From Paraburkholderia sp. BL23I1N1 (GTDB lineage: Bacteria; Pseudomonadota; Gammaproteobacteria; Burkholderiales; Burkholderiaceae): a stretch of DNA of 64,000 nt. Location: assembly GCF_003610295.1 (NCBI RefSeq), contig NZ_RAPV01000001.1, forward strand, positions 6,510,001-6,574,000. Direction: 5' to 3'. Position numbers and translations under genes: made by a program. The stretch's first letter is position 1, and each line of letters starts with the position of its first letter. Below the pieces are notes generated by a model. The model worked only from the letters and a program-made list of their open reading frames with translations. It had not been told where the DNA came from and searched no databases. Positions 19,824-28,969 of this stretch are shown here, in pieces.

Positions 19824-20221
19824 GTTTTTACCTCGATGACGACCGTATCGATTCCGATCAGCGGTGCGAGGGAGGAAAAACAGGAAATGCCGCGGGGGGC
19901 GTTGACCGGCTGTTCCGTCGCAACATCTGACGGAACAGCGGCTCCGGTCAGATGAGCGGCTGTTTTTTGGCTTTGGCGTTGACACTCGCGCAACCCGCGC
20001 GCGCGGCCACGACGCTCACAAAAGCGAGACGTGCGGTCGTTGACGGACGGAGTCGGAGCGTTCGGCCGGAATGCATGAAACGCAGTGTAACCGCGTCCGG
20101 CGGGAGTTTGCAAAGCGGGTTTGCACACCCATCGCAAAATTGCTTGACTTCTGCGACAGGAAAATTAATATACGCATCGCGTACATAATCGGTACACAAC
20201 CCTTTCCCGACAGGTGCCCGC
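19824..20221. other. Intergenic region between dapA and the ATCase gene
   Basis: It carries an 11-bp perfect stem-loop (19909-19939) near the dapA side and the ATCase promoter near the other end. No open frame here has a ribosome site. The AT-rich stretch from 20135 stands out from the GC-rich surroundings. Confidence 0.6.
20144..20183 (+). promoter_or_regulatory. Promoter and short inverted repeat before the ATCase gene
   Basis: TTGACT (20144-20149) and TAATAT (20166-20171) with a 16-base spacer form a plausible sigma-70 promoter. TACGC-ATC-GCGTA (20171-20183) overlaps the end of the -10 element and could be an operator. The start codon is 39 bases further on. Confidence 0.5.
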
Positions 20222-21514
20222 ATGAGCGTCCCGCAACAAGCCTTCCTACGCGATGCAATGCGTCGCCTGAACATGACCCGCGACACGTTCGCGAGCCGCA
20301 TCGGCGTATCGCGCCGTGCGCTCGACACCTGGCTGCTGCCGGACGACTCGCAGGAATCGCGCGCCATGCCGGAGATCGTGGAGCGTTTCGTGTCGGAAAT
20401 CGTGGTGCACGGCGAGCCGGGCGAGAAGTATACGCAAAGCGTAGACTCGCAGTCGCTGGCGAGCCAGATGCTGTTCGAAGGCAAGCCGCAACTGCTGTCG
20501 GTCGATCAGTTTTCGCGCGACTCGGTCGAGGCGCTGTTTCGCGTCGCCGACATCATGCAGCCGATCGCGCGGCGCCGGAAAATCTCCCGCGTGCTGGAAG
20601 GCGCGGTGCTCGGCAACCTGTTTTTCGAGGCCAGCACGCGGACCCGCGTGAGCTTCGGCGCGGCCTTCTGCCGGCTTGGCGGCTCGGTGTGCGACACCAC
20701 CGGGTTCACGTTTTCGTCGATGGCAAAGGGCGAATCGATCTACGACACCAGCCGCGTGATGAGCGGCTACGTGGATGCACTGGTGATCCGTCATCCGGAA
20801 CAAGGCTCGGTGGCCGAATTCGCGCGTGCCACCAACGTGCCGGTGATCAACGGCGGCGACGGCCCGGGCGAACATCCGAGCCAGGCGCTGCTCGACCTGT
20901 ACACGATCCAGCGCGAGTTCTCGCGGCTCGGCAAGATCGTCGACCGCGCGCATATCGCGCTGGTCGGCGACCTGAAATATGGTCGCACCGTGCATTCGCT
21001 CGTCAAGTTGCTCGCGCTCTATCGCGGCATCAAGTTCACGTTGATCTCGCCGCCCATGCTCGAAATGCCGAGCTACATCATCGAGCAGATTTCGCGCAAC
21101 GACCACGTGATCGAGCAGACTCACGATCTGCCCGCCGGGCTGCGCGGCGCCGACGTGGTGTACGCCACGCGCATCCAGAAAGAGCGCTTCACCGACGAAT
21201 CGTTCGAAGGCTATACGCCGGATTTCCAGATCAATCAGGCGCTGATGGATAGCGTATGCGGCGCCGACACACTGATCATGCACCCGCTGCCGCGCGACAG
21301 CCGGCCGGGTGCGAACGATCTGAGCGTCGATCTGAATCACGATCCGCGGCTGGCGATTTTCCGGCAAACGGATAACGGCATTCCGGTGCGGATGGCGATT
21401 TTCGCGGTGCTGCTGGGCGTCGAAAAGCTGGTCCAGCATTCAATGCGCGATGCCGCGTGGCGTCCGCCCGCGTATCTCGGTCCGGACGACGCGGTGTTTC
21501 ACGGCATTGATTGA
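20222..21514 (+). CDS. pyrB: Aspartate carbamoyltransferase with N-terminal helix-turn-helix
   Basis: A 430-residue protein, about 100 longer than a standard catalytic ATCase chain. Residues 8-65 look like a helix-turn-helix (LNMTRDTFASRIGVSRRALD) followed by a short helix and linker. From about residue 85 it is an aspartate/ornithine carbamoyltransferase fold: carbamoyl phosphate loop EASTRTRVSF (136-145), GDGPGEHPSQALLDL, and HPLPR near the C-terminus. It should condense carbamoyl phosphate with aspartate, the first committed pyrimidine step. The gene is monocistronic with its own terminator and is not next to other pyr genes, so it may be a second, specialised enzyme. DNA binding is inferred from the HTH only. 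Confidence 0.88.
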   Translation: MSVPQQAFLRDAMRRLNMTRDTFASRIGVSRRALDTWLLPDDSQESRAMPEIVERFVSEIVVHGEPGEKYTQSVDSQSLASQMLFEGKPQLLSVDQFSRDSVEALFRVADIMQPIARRRKISRVLEGAVLGNLFFEASTRTRVSFGAAFCRLGGSVCDTTGFTFSSMAKGESIYDTSRVMSGYVDALVIRHPEQGSVAEFARATNVPVINGGDGPGEHPSQALLDLYTIQREFSRLGKIVDRAHIALVGDLKYGRTVHSLVKLLALYRGIKFTLISPPMLEMPSYIIEQISRNDHVIEQTHDLPAGLRGADVVYATRIQKERFTDESFEGYTPDFQINQALMDSVCGADTLIMHPLPRDSRPGANDLSVDLNHDPRLAIFRQTDNGIPVRMAIFAVLLGVEKLVQHSMRDAAWRPPAYLGPDDAVFHGID

Positions 21515-21555
21515 CCGACGGATCGGCTGATTGACCGATCACGATTTGCCGATGC

Positions 21556-21593
21556 AAAGCGGCCTTGCTGAGAACCAGCAAGGCCGCTTTTTT
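21556..21593 (+). terminator. Intrinsic terminator after the ATCase gene
   Basis: A 15-bp perfect stem (AAAGCGGCCTTGCTG and complement) with loop AGAAC is followed by a run of T residues. The A run on the other side makes it potentially bidirectional, which suits the convergent oxidoreductase gene ending at 21622. Confidence 0.93.
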
Positions 21594-21621
21594 ATGCCGT
21601 CGCGATCACGCCGCTACACGC

Positions 21622-22704
21622 TCACGCTTGCGGCGACGTGCCGACTACCACCGTGCATTGCAGGCCCGACATGCGGCCAGCCGCGTCGATCGCCGTCTCC
21701 AGTTCGGCAAACGGATACGCCTTCAACTCGACCGCCTCGAGCGGAATCTGCCCGGAGGTGACGAGCGAAACCAGCGCGAGATAGTCAGCGCGCGTGTACA
21801 TGAAGTGGCCAATCAATTCCCAGTTGTTCAACAGCATCTCGCTGTACGGAATCGGAAGGTCCACTTGCATGCTGCCCATCAGCACGAGCCGGCCACCGCG
21901 GCGCAAGCTACGCAATGCGGCGAGGGTTGCGTTCGCGTCGGTGGCCTGCCCGACCATGTCGAAGGCGAGATCCACGCCGCCACCGCTAGCGGCGCGAATC
22001 GCCGCTGTGTCTTGCGCGGCATCGCCGCTCAGCACGACGGGGACCACACGCCCGTGGCCTTGCTCGACCAGCGCTTGCAACGGTTCCGCGCGCCGGCCGA
22101 GCGCGACGACCTTGCTCGCGCCGAGCGCCAGCGCGACGAGCACGGCCGCCGAGCCGAAGTAACCGCCTGCGCCGTTGACCACCACCGCTTCACCCGCCGA
22201 CAGTCGGCCGCGCCGCAAACCACCGAAGGGCACGGCAAATTTGGCCAGCAACGCGAGACGTGCGGCATCGATCCCGTCCAGACCGTCCAGCGCGATCAGC
22301 GTCGCGGCCGGAATTTCGGCGACTTCGCGCAACGTGCCGTGCGGGAACTCAGCCAGCAACGCGCCACTGTCGGCACTGATGCCGGTGAGCCCTAACAGCG
22401 CCTGCGCGGGCTCGCGCACTGCTTCGTCGGTGATCCAGTACGGATTCACAGCAACGCGTTGGCCGACGCGAAATGCCACCACGCCCTCGCCGACCGCGAC
22501 GATCCGGCCAACCCCATTCGTGCCAGGCGAAAACGGTCCCGGCGGGTACGCGTACGGCAACTTCCCTTCGACATAGTTGCGCGTGTAACTCAGCAACGGC
22601 ACGGCTTCCATCCGCACCAGCACGGCGTTCCGGCGCGCCTCCGGTTGTGTCACGTCGCGCAAGGCCAGCGGCTTGCCGGGTTGATCGAGCATCCAGGCTT
22701 TCAT
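21622..22704 (-). CDS. Zinc-independent MDR-type alcohol dehydrogenase / quinone oxidoreductase
   Basis: A 360-residue medium-chain dehydrogenase/reductase. The GroES-like N-terminal domain contains GTNGVGRIVAVGEGV and the Rossmann nucleotide site is VVNGAGGYFGSAAVLVALALGA. The usual zinc-ligand cysteines of alcohol dehydrogenases are not apparent, which points to a quinone-oxidoreductase-like or enoyl-reductase-like enzyme using NAD(P)H. Substrate unknown. It is transcribed away from a LysR gene with 75 bp between starts, the standard arrangement of a LysR regulator and its target. Confidence 0.85.
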   Translation of the reverse strand: MKAWMLDQPGKPLALRDVTQPEARRNAVLVRMEAVPLLSYTRNYVEGKLPYAYPPGPFSPGTNGVGRIVAVGEGVVAFRVGQRVAVNPYWITDEAVREPAQALLGLTGISADSGALLAEFPHGTLREVAEIPAATLIALDGLDGIDAARLALLAKFAVPFGGLRRGRLSAGEAVVVNGAGGYFGSAAVLVALALGASKVVALGRRAEPLQALVEQGHGRVVPVVLSGDAAQDTAAIRAASGGGVDLAFDMVGQATDANATLAALRSLRRGGRLVLMGSMQVDLPIPYSEMLLNNWELIGHFMYTRADYLALVSLVTSGQIPLEAVELKAYPFAELETAIDAAGRMSGLQCTVVVGTSPQA

Positions 22705-22779
22705 GTTGGTCGTCCTTCAGTTCGTTTCGGTGCTTGAACTGTAGAAGCGCGGTACGTATTCTAGAAATCAATTACTTAT

Positions 22780-23706
22780 ATGCGACCTATCAACATGATT
22801 GATCTACGCGGCATCGATTTGAATCTGCTCGTTTCGCTCGACGCACTGCTCGCCGAGTCGAACGTCACGCGTGCGGCCGAGCGGCTACATCTGACGCAAC
22901 CGGCCGTCTCCACGCAACTCGCGCGCTTGCGGCAGATCTTCGGCGATCCGTTGCTGCTGCCCGCCGAAACCGGCCGCGGCATGACGCGCACGGCCCGGGC
23001 GCTGGAATTGATGACGCCGCTCCATGCCGCGTTGAAGAATCTCGAAGCGGTGGTGCGCCACCAGCCTGGCTTCGATCCCCTCACCGACATGCGGCGCTTC
23101 GTGATCGCCGCGCACGACAACGCCACCGCAGTACTCGGCATGCGCCTGATGGAGCGCTTGCCGGCATTGGCGGGGCCGGGCGTGCGCGTGGCGTTCGTGA
23201 TCGGCGATCAGCCCACCGCCGCGTCACGGCTCGAAAGCGGCGAGATCGACCTGCTGCTCGGTTCCGACCGGATGATTCCGCCGTCGATGAAAGCCCGCAA
23301 GCTCTACGACGAGCATTTCGTGTTCGTGCAGCGCAAGGGCCACCCACGCGGCACCGCCCCGCTGGATCTCGATACCTACTGCGCGCTCGATCACGTCCTG
23401 GTGTCGACCAGCGGTGGCAGCTTTCATGGCTACATGGACGAGCATCTCGACGAACTCGGCCGCGAGCGGCGCGTCGCGCTGTCGGTCCAGCACTTCACGC
23501 TGGTGCCGGAGTTGCTCTCGAAAACCGACTACGTTTCGACGCTGCCGTCGCGCTTCGCGGCACGCTACACCGATCGGCTCGACACCTTTGCGCTGCCGTT
23601 CGACGCGCGCGGCTTCACCTTGTACGCGGGGTGGCATCCACGCAATCAGGCCGATCCGGCGCTCATGTGGTTGCGGGACACGCTGGCCGAACTCGCGGCA
23701 CGGTAA
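22780..23706 (+). CDS. LysR-family transcriptional regulator
   Basis: A 308-residue LysR protein with the N-terminal winged HTH (DALLAESNVTRAAERLHLTQ, PAVSTQLARLR) and an effector-binding domain in which GDQPTAASRLESGEIDLLLG is typical of the NodD/LinR-like branch. It probably controls the divergent oxidoreductase gene. The ATG at 22780 and one at 22795 are both possible; neither has a clear Shine-Dalgarno. The inducer is unknown. Confidence 0.9.
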   Translation: MRPINMIDLRGIDLNLLVSLDALLAESNVTRAAERLHLTQPAVSTQLARLRQIFGDPLLLPAETGRGMTRTARALELMTPLHAALKNLEAVVRHQPGFDPLTDMRRFVIAAHDNATAVLGMRLMERLPALAGPGVRVAFVIGDQPTAASRLESGEIDLLLGSDRMIPPSMKARKLYDEHFVFVQRKGHPRGTAPLDLDTYCALDHVLVSTSGGSFHGYMDEHLDELGRERRVALSVQHFTLVPELLSKTDYVSTLPSRFAARYTDRLDTFALPFDARGFTLYAGWHPRNQADPALMWLRDTLAELAAR

Positions 23707-24033
23707 GAAACCGAGCGGTCCGTCCTTCAATCGGAACGGGCCCAGCATTCGCTATAAAAGCCGCTCTCGCGACAGACGCAAAGTCGCCACCACGCCCACT
23801 CGAAGCCATCAAATCCACGTCTTTTTCACCCATCTTCGTCTATCGCCCCACCAACTCCATGCAGCGGCTCACGCCTGCAATCCCACGTATCGAGATATTT
23901 TGTTGAGAACGTTTCTCAATTACAACCGGATTGCATAGAATGCACGCCGAAAAAACTTTGTAATAAACATGGAATGTCCGGGTAAGGAATGCATTACCCG
24001 CCCGGTCGCCAGCACTCAACGACGGGGATAAAA
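23707..24033 (+). other. Intergenic region before the TonB receptor gene
   Basis: About 325 bp that lacks a gene. GC falls sharply from 23890 onward, where the Fur-like palindrome and an AT-rich promoter region lie. The first half shows no signal that I can name. Confidence 0.6.
23903..23919 (+). promoter_or_regulatory. Fur-like operator upstream of the iron operon
   Basis: TTGAGAA-CGT-TTCTCAA is a 7-3-7 inverted repeat resembling beta- and gammaproteobacterial Fur boxes (GAGAA and TTCTC half-sites). It lies 114 bp before the receptor start, with TAGAAT (23936-23941) downstream as a possible -10. Iron-dependent repression is inferred from the motif and the siderophore receptor/PiuC gene content. 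Confidence 0.6.
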
Positions 24034-26283
24034 ATGAAGTTGCGGTCCGACGAACCGAAGCTCGGCAAAATCAGCACGACACTGTGCGGCATGTTGGCGG
24101 CAGGCCCAGCTCTCGCGCAAGGCACGCCCGGAATGGCGCCGCCCGACAAGGAAAGCCAGCTCGCGCCGATCGCCGTTCAAAGCCAGGCGGACGACGGCTT
24201 CAAGACCGACCACTCGGCGTCGGTCAAATTCACGGCGCCGCTGGTCGATACGCCGAAGTTGGTGACCGTGATTCCGCAGGAACTGATCAGGAGCACGGGC
24301 GCGTCGACGCTGACCGAGGCGCTGCGCACGGTGCCGGGCATTACGTTCGGCGCCGGCGAAGGCGGCAATCCGCTCGGCGACCGGCCGTTCATTCGCGGCT
24401 ACGACGCACAAGGGAGCACCTTCGTCGACGGCCTGCGCGACATCGGCGCGACCACCCGCGAAGTGTTCAATATCGAAAGCGTGGAAGTGACCAAGGGTTC
24501 GGATGGCGCCTACGGCGGCCGCGGCGGCGCGGGCGGCAGCATCAACCTGATCACCAAGACCCCGCATCTGGGCAATTCCGCCGACGGCAGCGCGGGCCTC
24601 GGCACCGACCGCTACCGCCGCTTCACCGCGGATGGCAACTGGTAAATGGCCGACCACGCGGCCTTTCGCCTGAACGTGATGAGCCACAACAATGACGTGC
24701 CCGGGCGCGACGCGGTCAACAACGAGCACTGGGGTATCGCGCCGTCGTTCACTTACGGTCTCGGCACGCCGACCCGCGTCACGGCGAGCTACTACCACCT
24801 CTCGACTGACGACCTGCCCGACAGTGGCATTCTGTACTACTACACGACCACCAACAAGCCGGCCAACGTCGACACGATCTATCCGGCCAACGTGGACCGT
24901 CACAATTTTTACGGCCTGATCGACCGCGATTTCCGCAAGACGACCTCGGACGTTGGCACGGTGCGCATCGAACACGACATCAACAGCAACCTGACGGTCC
25001 GCAACACCACGCGTTATACGAAGTCCACCCAGGACTACATCTGGACGCAGCCGGACGACAGCCAGGGCAACGTAGTGAACGGCATGGTGTGGCGCCGCGC
25101 GAATACGCGCGCCAGCGACGTCTACAGCCTCGCGAACCAGACCGAGCTGTTCGGCGAGTTCAAGACCGGCTTCCTGAAACACAGCTTTACCACCGGCCTG
25201 GAACTGTCGCGCGAAACCAGCGTGAACGATTCGTACACCGTGGCGACGGCCACCGGTGCGATCTGCAAAACCAAGGGTATCGGCGCGGCGTCCGGCTATA
25301 ACTGCACGAGCCTGTGGTCGCCGAATCCGAACGACCCGTGGGCCGGTTCGGTTAGCAAAGCGAACGATACGAACGAGCAGCGCACCATCATCAAATCGCT
25401 GTATGCGTTCGATACGATCGAATTCACCAAACGCTGGCAAGCCAACATCGGCTTGCGCGTCGACGATTATTCGACTGATTTCCGCAACACGCTTGCTAAG
25501 GGCGGCAAGCACACCACGCGCGACGACACGCTGTTCAACTACCAGTTCGGCCTCGTCTTCAAACCGGCTTCGAACGGCAGCGTGTATGCGTCGATCGCGA
25601 CGTCGTCAACGCCGGCCGGCGCCACGCTCGGCCAGGTCAGCGAAACGCAGTCGCTGACGCCGGGCCGTGGCGGTGTCGGTGCGAACGCGGATCAGCTCGC
25701 CCCGGAAAAGAACCGCAGCGTCGAACTCGGCACCAAGTGGAATGTGCTGAACAACCACCTCTCGCTGACGGGCGCGCTGTTCCAGATCGATACGACCAAC
25801 GCCCGCGTCACGCTGCCGAACAACGAATACCCGATGGTCGGCAACAAGCGCGTGCAAGGCTTCGAATTCGGCGTGGCCGGTCAGTTGACGAACAAGTGGC
25901 AGGTGTTCGGCGGCTACACGTACATGAAGAGCCAGTTGCGCGACAACGGCAAGAACACGGCGGATAACGGCCACCAGTTCCCGAACACGCCGAAGAACAG
26001 CATCAGCCTGTGGACCAATTACGATGTGCTGCCGAAGTTCACGATCGGCGGCGGCGCCTTCTACATGTCGCAGGTGTACGGCGACACGGCGAATCTGCGC
26101 GCGGTGCCCTCGTACTGGCGTTTCGACGGGATGGCAACTTACCGGATCAACAAGAAGGTCGATCTGCAACTGAACGTGCAGAACATCTTCAACCGGACGT
26201 ATTACGATCAGGCGTATCCGGCGCACTACGCGTCGATCGCAGCCGGCCGTTCCGCCTTCCTGACGCTCAACGCGCACTACTAA
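24034..26283 (+). pseudogene. Catecholate-siderophore TonB-dependent receptor interrupted by an in-frame stop
   Basis: A Fiu-like outer-membrane receptor of about 749 codons with signal peptide (ISTTLCGMLAAGPALAQG), plug domain (ALRTVPGITFGAGEGG, RGYDAQGSTFVDGLRD, GSDGAYGGRGGAGGSINL) and a 22-strand barrel ending in a phenylalanine-rich last strand (RSAFLTLNAHY). A TAA at 24643-24645 splits it into 203 and 545 codons in the same frame; the reading GNW-stop-MADHAAFRLN points to a CAA (Gln) codon changed by one C-to-T transition. The second piece alone lacks a signal peptide and plug, so the receptor is probably inactive unless the stop is suppressed or is a sequencing error. It is the first gene of the Fur-type operon. 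Confidence 0.9.
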
Positions 26284-26293
26284 GCACTGCAGG

Positions 26294-27190
26294 ATGGAAC
26301 AGATAACGCTGAAGGCGCTGGCGAGCGTGTCGCATGACGAGCTCGCCGCGATTCTCTCCGGGCCGCCCGCCAAAGCCGCCGCGTGGGTGGCGGCGGCCGC
26401 GCATAACGGCATCGTCGAAGCGCAGGCGGTGTACGGCCAGTATCTGCTCGACGGTCACGGTGTGGCGCGCAATGCCGAAGAAGCGTTGACGTGGTTCAGG
26501 CACGCGGCGCGGCAGGATCATCCGATGGCGATGAATATGCTGGGCCGATGCTACGAACACGGTTGGGGAACGGCGGCGTGCGCGCCGGTGGCGGTCTACT
26601 GGTACCGGCGCGCGGCGCAGGCGGGACTCGACTGGGGCATGTACAACTATGCGTCGGCATTGGCGCTCGGCCATGGCGTGGAATGCGATCGTGTGCAGGC
26701 GCTACAGTGGTTCAGGCGTGCCGCCGAAATGGGTCACGTGAAGTCGCTTAATTTTATCGGCAGCTTTTACGAAGACGGTTGGGAAGTCGATGCCGACGCA
26801 AGCATCGCGCTCGACTATTACCGGCGCGCGGCAGTGGGCGGTGACTTCCGCGGCCAGTTCAACTATGCGAGGCTACTGGCCGGGCGCGGCGAGATCGACG
26901 CCGCGCTGGTGTGGTTGCGGCGTGTACCACGCACAGCAACGCCGGCGTTCATCGCGAAGATGCAGGCGTGGCTTGCCGCTTCTCCGGTCGGTGCCTTTCG
27001 TGCGCTGGCTGAAGACCTGAGTACAGGTATACGCGCGCAAATAGCGGCGAATATAAGCACGGATCCAGGCACACACGGAAACTCGGGGCCGGGCATGAAC
27101 CAAGGGGTGAATAGAAGCGCGGTTCCAGGCACGAATACAAGCACCGCTGCAGGCGCGATGATGCCCCTGGTTCGGAAGCCACGCACATGA
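26294..27190 (+). CDS. Sel1-repeat (TPR-like) protein of the iron operon
   Basis: A 298-residue soluble protein with four or five Sel1-like repeats between residues 36 and 215 ([26 protein letters not shown] contains one unit; [18 protein letters not shown] and later copies follow). The last 70 residues are low-complexity and Asn/Gly/Thr-rich. It starts 10 bp after the receptor stop and overlaps the PiuC gene by four bases, so the three genes are coupled. This receptor-Sel1-PiuC order recurs in Burkholderiales and Pseudomonas; the Sel1 protein is presumably a protein-interaction partner, with no known activity. Confidence 0.85.
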   Translation: MEQITLKALASVSHDELAAILSGPPAKAAAWVAAAAHNGIVEAQAVYGQYLLDGHGVARNAEEALTWFRHAARQDHPMAMNMLGRCYEHGWGTAACAPVAVYWYRRAAQAGLDWGMYNYASALALGHGVECDRVQALQWFRRAAEMGHVKSLNFIGSFYEDGWEVDADASIALDYYRRAAVGGDFRGQFNYARLLAGRGEIDAALVWLRRVPRTATPAFIAKMQAWLAASPVGAFRALAEDLSTGIRAQIAANISTDPGTHGNSGPGMNQGVNRSAVPGTNTSTAAGAMMPLVRKPRT

Positions 27191-27870
27191 TGCTGCATCT
27201 GCAAGGCGTACTCGGCAAACAGCAGGTCGCGCAATACCGCGAAATCCTCGACGCGGCCCAATGGACCGACGGTAACGCGACTTCCGGCGAACAGTCGGCG
27301 CGGGCCAAGCGCAACCAGCAATTGCCCGAAGGCTCCCCCGCCGCACGCGCGGTGGGCGATGCGATTCAGGACGCGCTCGGCCGCAACCCGCGTTTCTTTT
27401 CGGCCGCGTTACCCCTGAAAGTCTTTCCGCCGCTCTTTAACCGCTATGCAGGCGGCGACGGTTTCGGCACGCACGTGGACAACGCGATCCGCCACCTGCG
27501 CGGCACCGATTTCCGCATCCGCAGCGATCTCTCGGCCACACTCTTTCTTGCCGAGCCGGAGTCCTACGACGGCGGCGAACTCTGCATTGAAGACACCTAC
27601 GGCATGCATCGCTCGAAACTGCCGGCCGGCGACATGGTGCTCTACCCTGCTTCGAGCCTGCATCACGTCAACCCGGTGACGCGTGGCGTGCGGGTCGCAT
27701 CCTTCTTCTGGATTCAAAGTATGGTGCACAACGACGGCGAACGCGCCATGCTGTTTCAACTCGACAACGACGTGCAACGTTTGGCGGCCGAAAAAGGTTC
27801 GAACGATGCAACCGTGGTAAGTCTCACCGGCATTTATCACAATCTGCTGCGCCGCTGGGCCGACGCCTGA
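27187..27870 (+). CDS. piuC: PKHD-type Fe(II)/2-oxoglutarate hydroxylase PiuC
   Basis: A 227-residue PiuC/YbiX-type dioxygenase. The iron triad is visible as HVD ([11 protein letters not shown]97 and D99) and the distal histidine in [11 protein letters not shown], whose arginine binds 2-oxoglutarate. [12 protein letters not shown] is the family signature. Such enzymes are co-regulated with catecholate receptors under iron limitation, and the substrate is unknown. The ATGATG start overlaps the TGA of the Sel1 gene. Confidence 0.92.
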   Translation: MMLHLQGVLGKQQVAQYREILDAAQWTDGNATSGEQSARAKRNQQLPEGSPAARAVGDAIQDALGRNPRFFSAALPLKVFPPLFNRYAGGDGFGTHVDNAIRHLRGTDFRIRSDLSATLFLAEPESYDGGELCIEDTYGMHRSKLPAGDMVLYPASSLHHVNPVTRGVRVASFFWIQSMVHNDGERAMLFQLDNDVQRLAAEKGSNDATVVSLTGIYHNLLRRWADA

Positions 27871-28212
27871 TCGACCGGACTCCTCGTCCCGCGCAAAACA
27901 GTCTTTCTTTTTTCATCCAGAAAGAAGGCACCTCCGCGTATTTACTTTCCTGTTCGTTAAGCGCAACGTCCCTAGTTGACGCGCGCCGCAGCATGTCTGG
28001 TTGCGCTTTCAACGATTCGATCCGGTTCATCGTGGCTCGCTGCCGGGTCACAGTGAATCCGGTTGCGCCGCGTCGATAACCTGTTGCGTTCGCAACGGCA
28101 CCGAAATTGCTGAGTGTGAAGAGTTACACCGCGACGCTTCGGATACCCGCATGTCAGATACCCGCATGTCGCCATGCCTGCATTGACCTTTCAATGGAGC
28201 CAGCAGACCGTC
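27871..28212 (+). other. Intergenic region before paoA
   Basis: About 340 bp with no supported gene. It ends in a tandem duplication (two GATACCCGCATGTC copies, 28142-28155 and 28157-28170). The promoter of the pao-type operon should lie here, but no convincing pair of elements was found. Confidence 0.5.
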
Positions 28213-28956
28213 ATGTCTACGAATAACAAACCACAGGATTCGGGCGACGAACCCGACGCCACATCACCCCAATCTTCGCGCCGCCGCTTTCTGCAATCGG
28301 CCGCCGCTGCCGCCACCATCGGCGCGGCGCCGCATTTGCGCGCACAAACACAAACCCCGGCCGCGCCGCCGCCCGCCGAAGTTCGTGCGCCGGTGCCGGG
28401 CCGCCCTGTCACGCTGACCGTCAACGGCCGTGCTTACTCGCTGCATCTCGAACCGCGCGTGACCTTGCTCGATGCTTTGCGCGAGTACGCGGGTCTGATG
28501 GGCACGAAGAAAGGCTGCGACCGTGGGCAATGCGGCGCATGCACGGTGATCGCCGACGGCCGTCGTATTAATTCCTGCCTGACGCTTGCCGTGATGCATG
28601 AAGGTAGCCACATCACGACCGTTGAAGGACTCGCCGGCAATCAAGTGCTCAGCCCGATGCAACAGGCCTTTATCGAACACGATGCATTCCAGTGCGGCTA
28701 CTGCACGCCCGGGCAGTTGTGTTCCGCGACTGCCCTGCTGAACGAATTCCGTAACGGCACGGCCAGCACTGTGAGCGCCGACGTCCGCAGCCGCCCGCCA
28801 CAACTTTCCGACGACGAAATCCGCGAACGCATGAGCGGCAACATTTGCCGCTGCGGTGCGTACGCGAATATCGTCGCGGCGGTGCGCGCTGTGCATGAGA
28901 GCGGTGGTCAGAACAGTGCCGGCAGCAATGCCCGCCCTAACCACGGCAACGCGTGA
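28213..28956 (+). CDS. paoA: Aldehyde dehydrogenase [2Fe-2S] subunit (PaoA/YagT type), Tat-exported
   Basis: About 247 residues from the ATG at 28213. The N-terminus carries a Tat signal (SSRRRFLQSAAAAATIG), so the heterotrimer is exported folded to the periplasm. Two iron-sulfur sites are complete: the plant-type cluster in GCDRGQCGACTV (C102, C107, C110, with C122) and the second in CGYCTPGQLC plus NICRCGAY. The gene is followed by the FAD and molybdenum subunits, matching the E. coli paoABC order. The enzyme oxidises aromatic or other aldehydes to acids for detoxification. Confidence 0.93.
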   Translation: MSTNNKPQDSGDEPDATSPQSSRRRFLQSAAAAATIGAAPHLRAQTQTPAAPPPAEVRAPVPGRPVTLTVNGRAYSLHLEPRVTLLDALREYAGLMGTKKGCDRGQCGACTVIADGRRINSCLTLAVMHEGSHITTVEGLAGNQVLSPMQQAFIEHDAFQCGYCTPGQLCSATALLNEFRNGTASTVSADVRSRPPQLSDDEIRERMSGNICRCGAYANIVAAVRAVHESGGQNSAGSNARPNHGNA

Positions 28957-28969
28957 CGGAGCGGCCAGC

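Noticed and set aside
24016..25512. A 498-codon minus-strand frame across the TonB receptor
   Set aside because: It is antisense to a clearly recognisable receptor and shows the Arg/Val-rich composition of a shadow frame.
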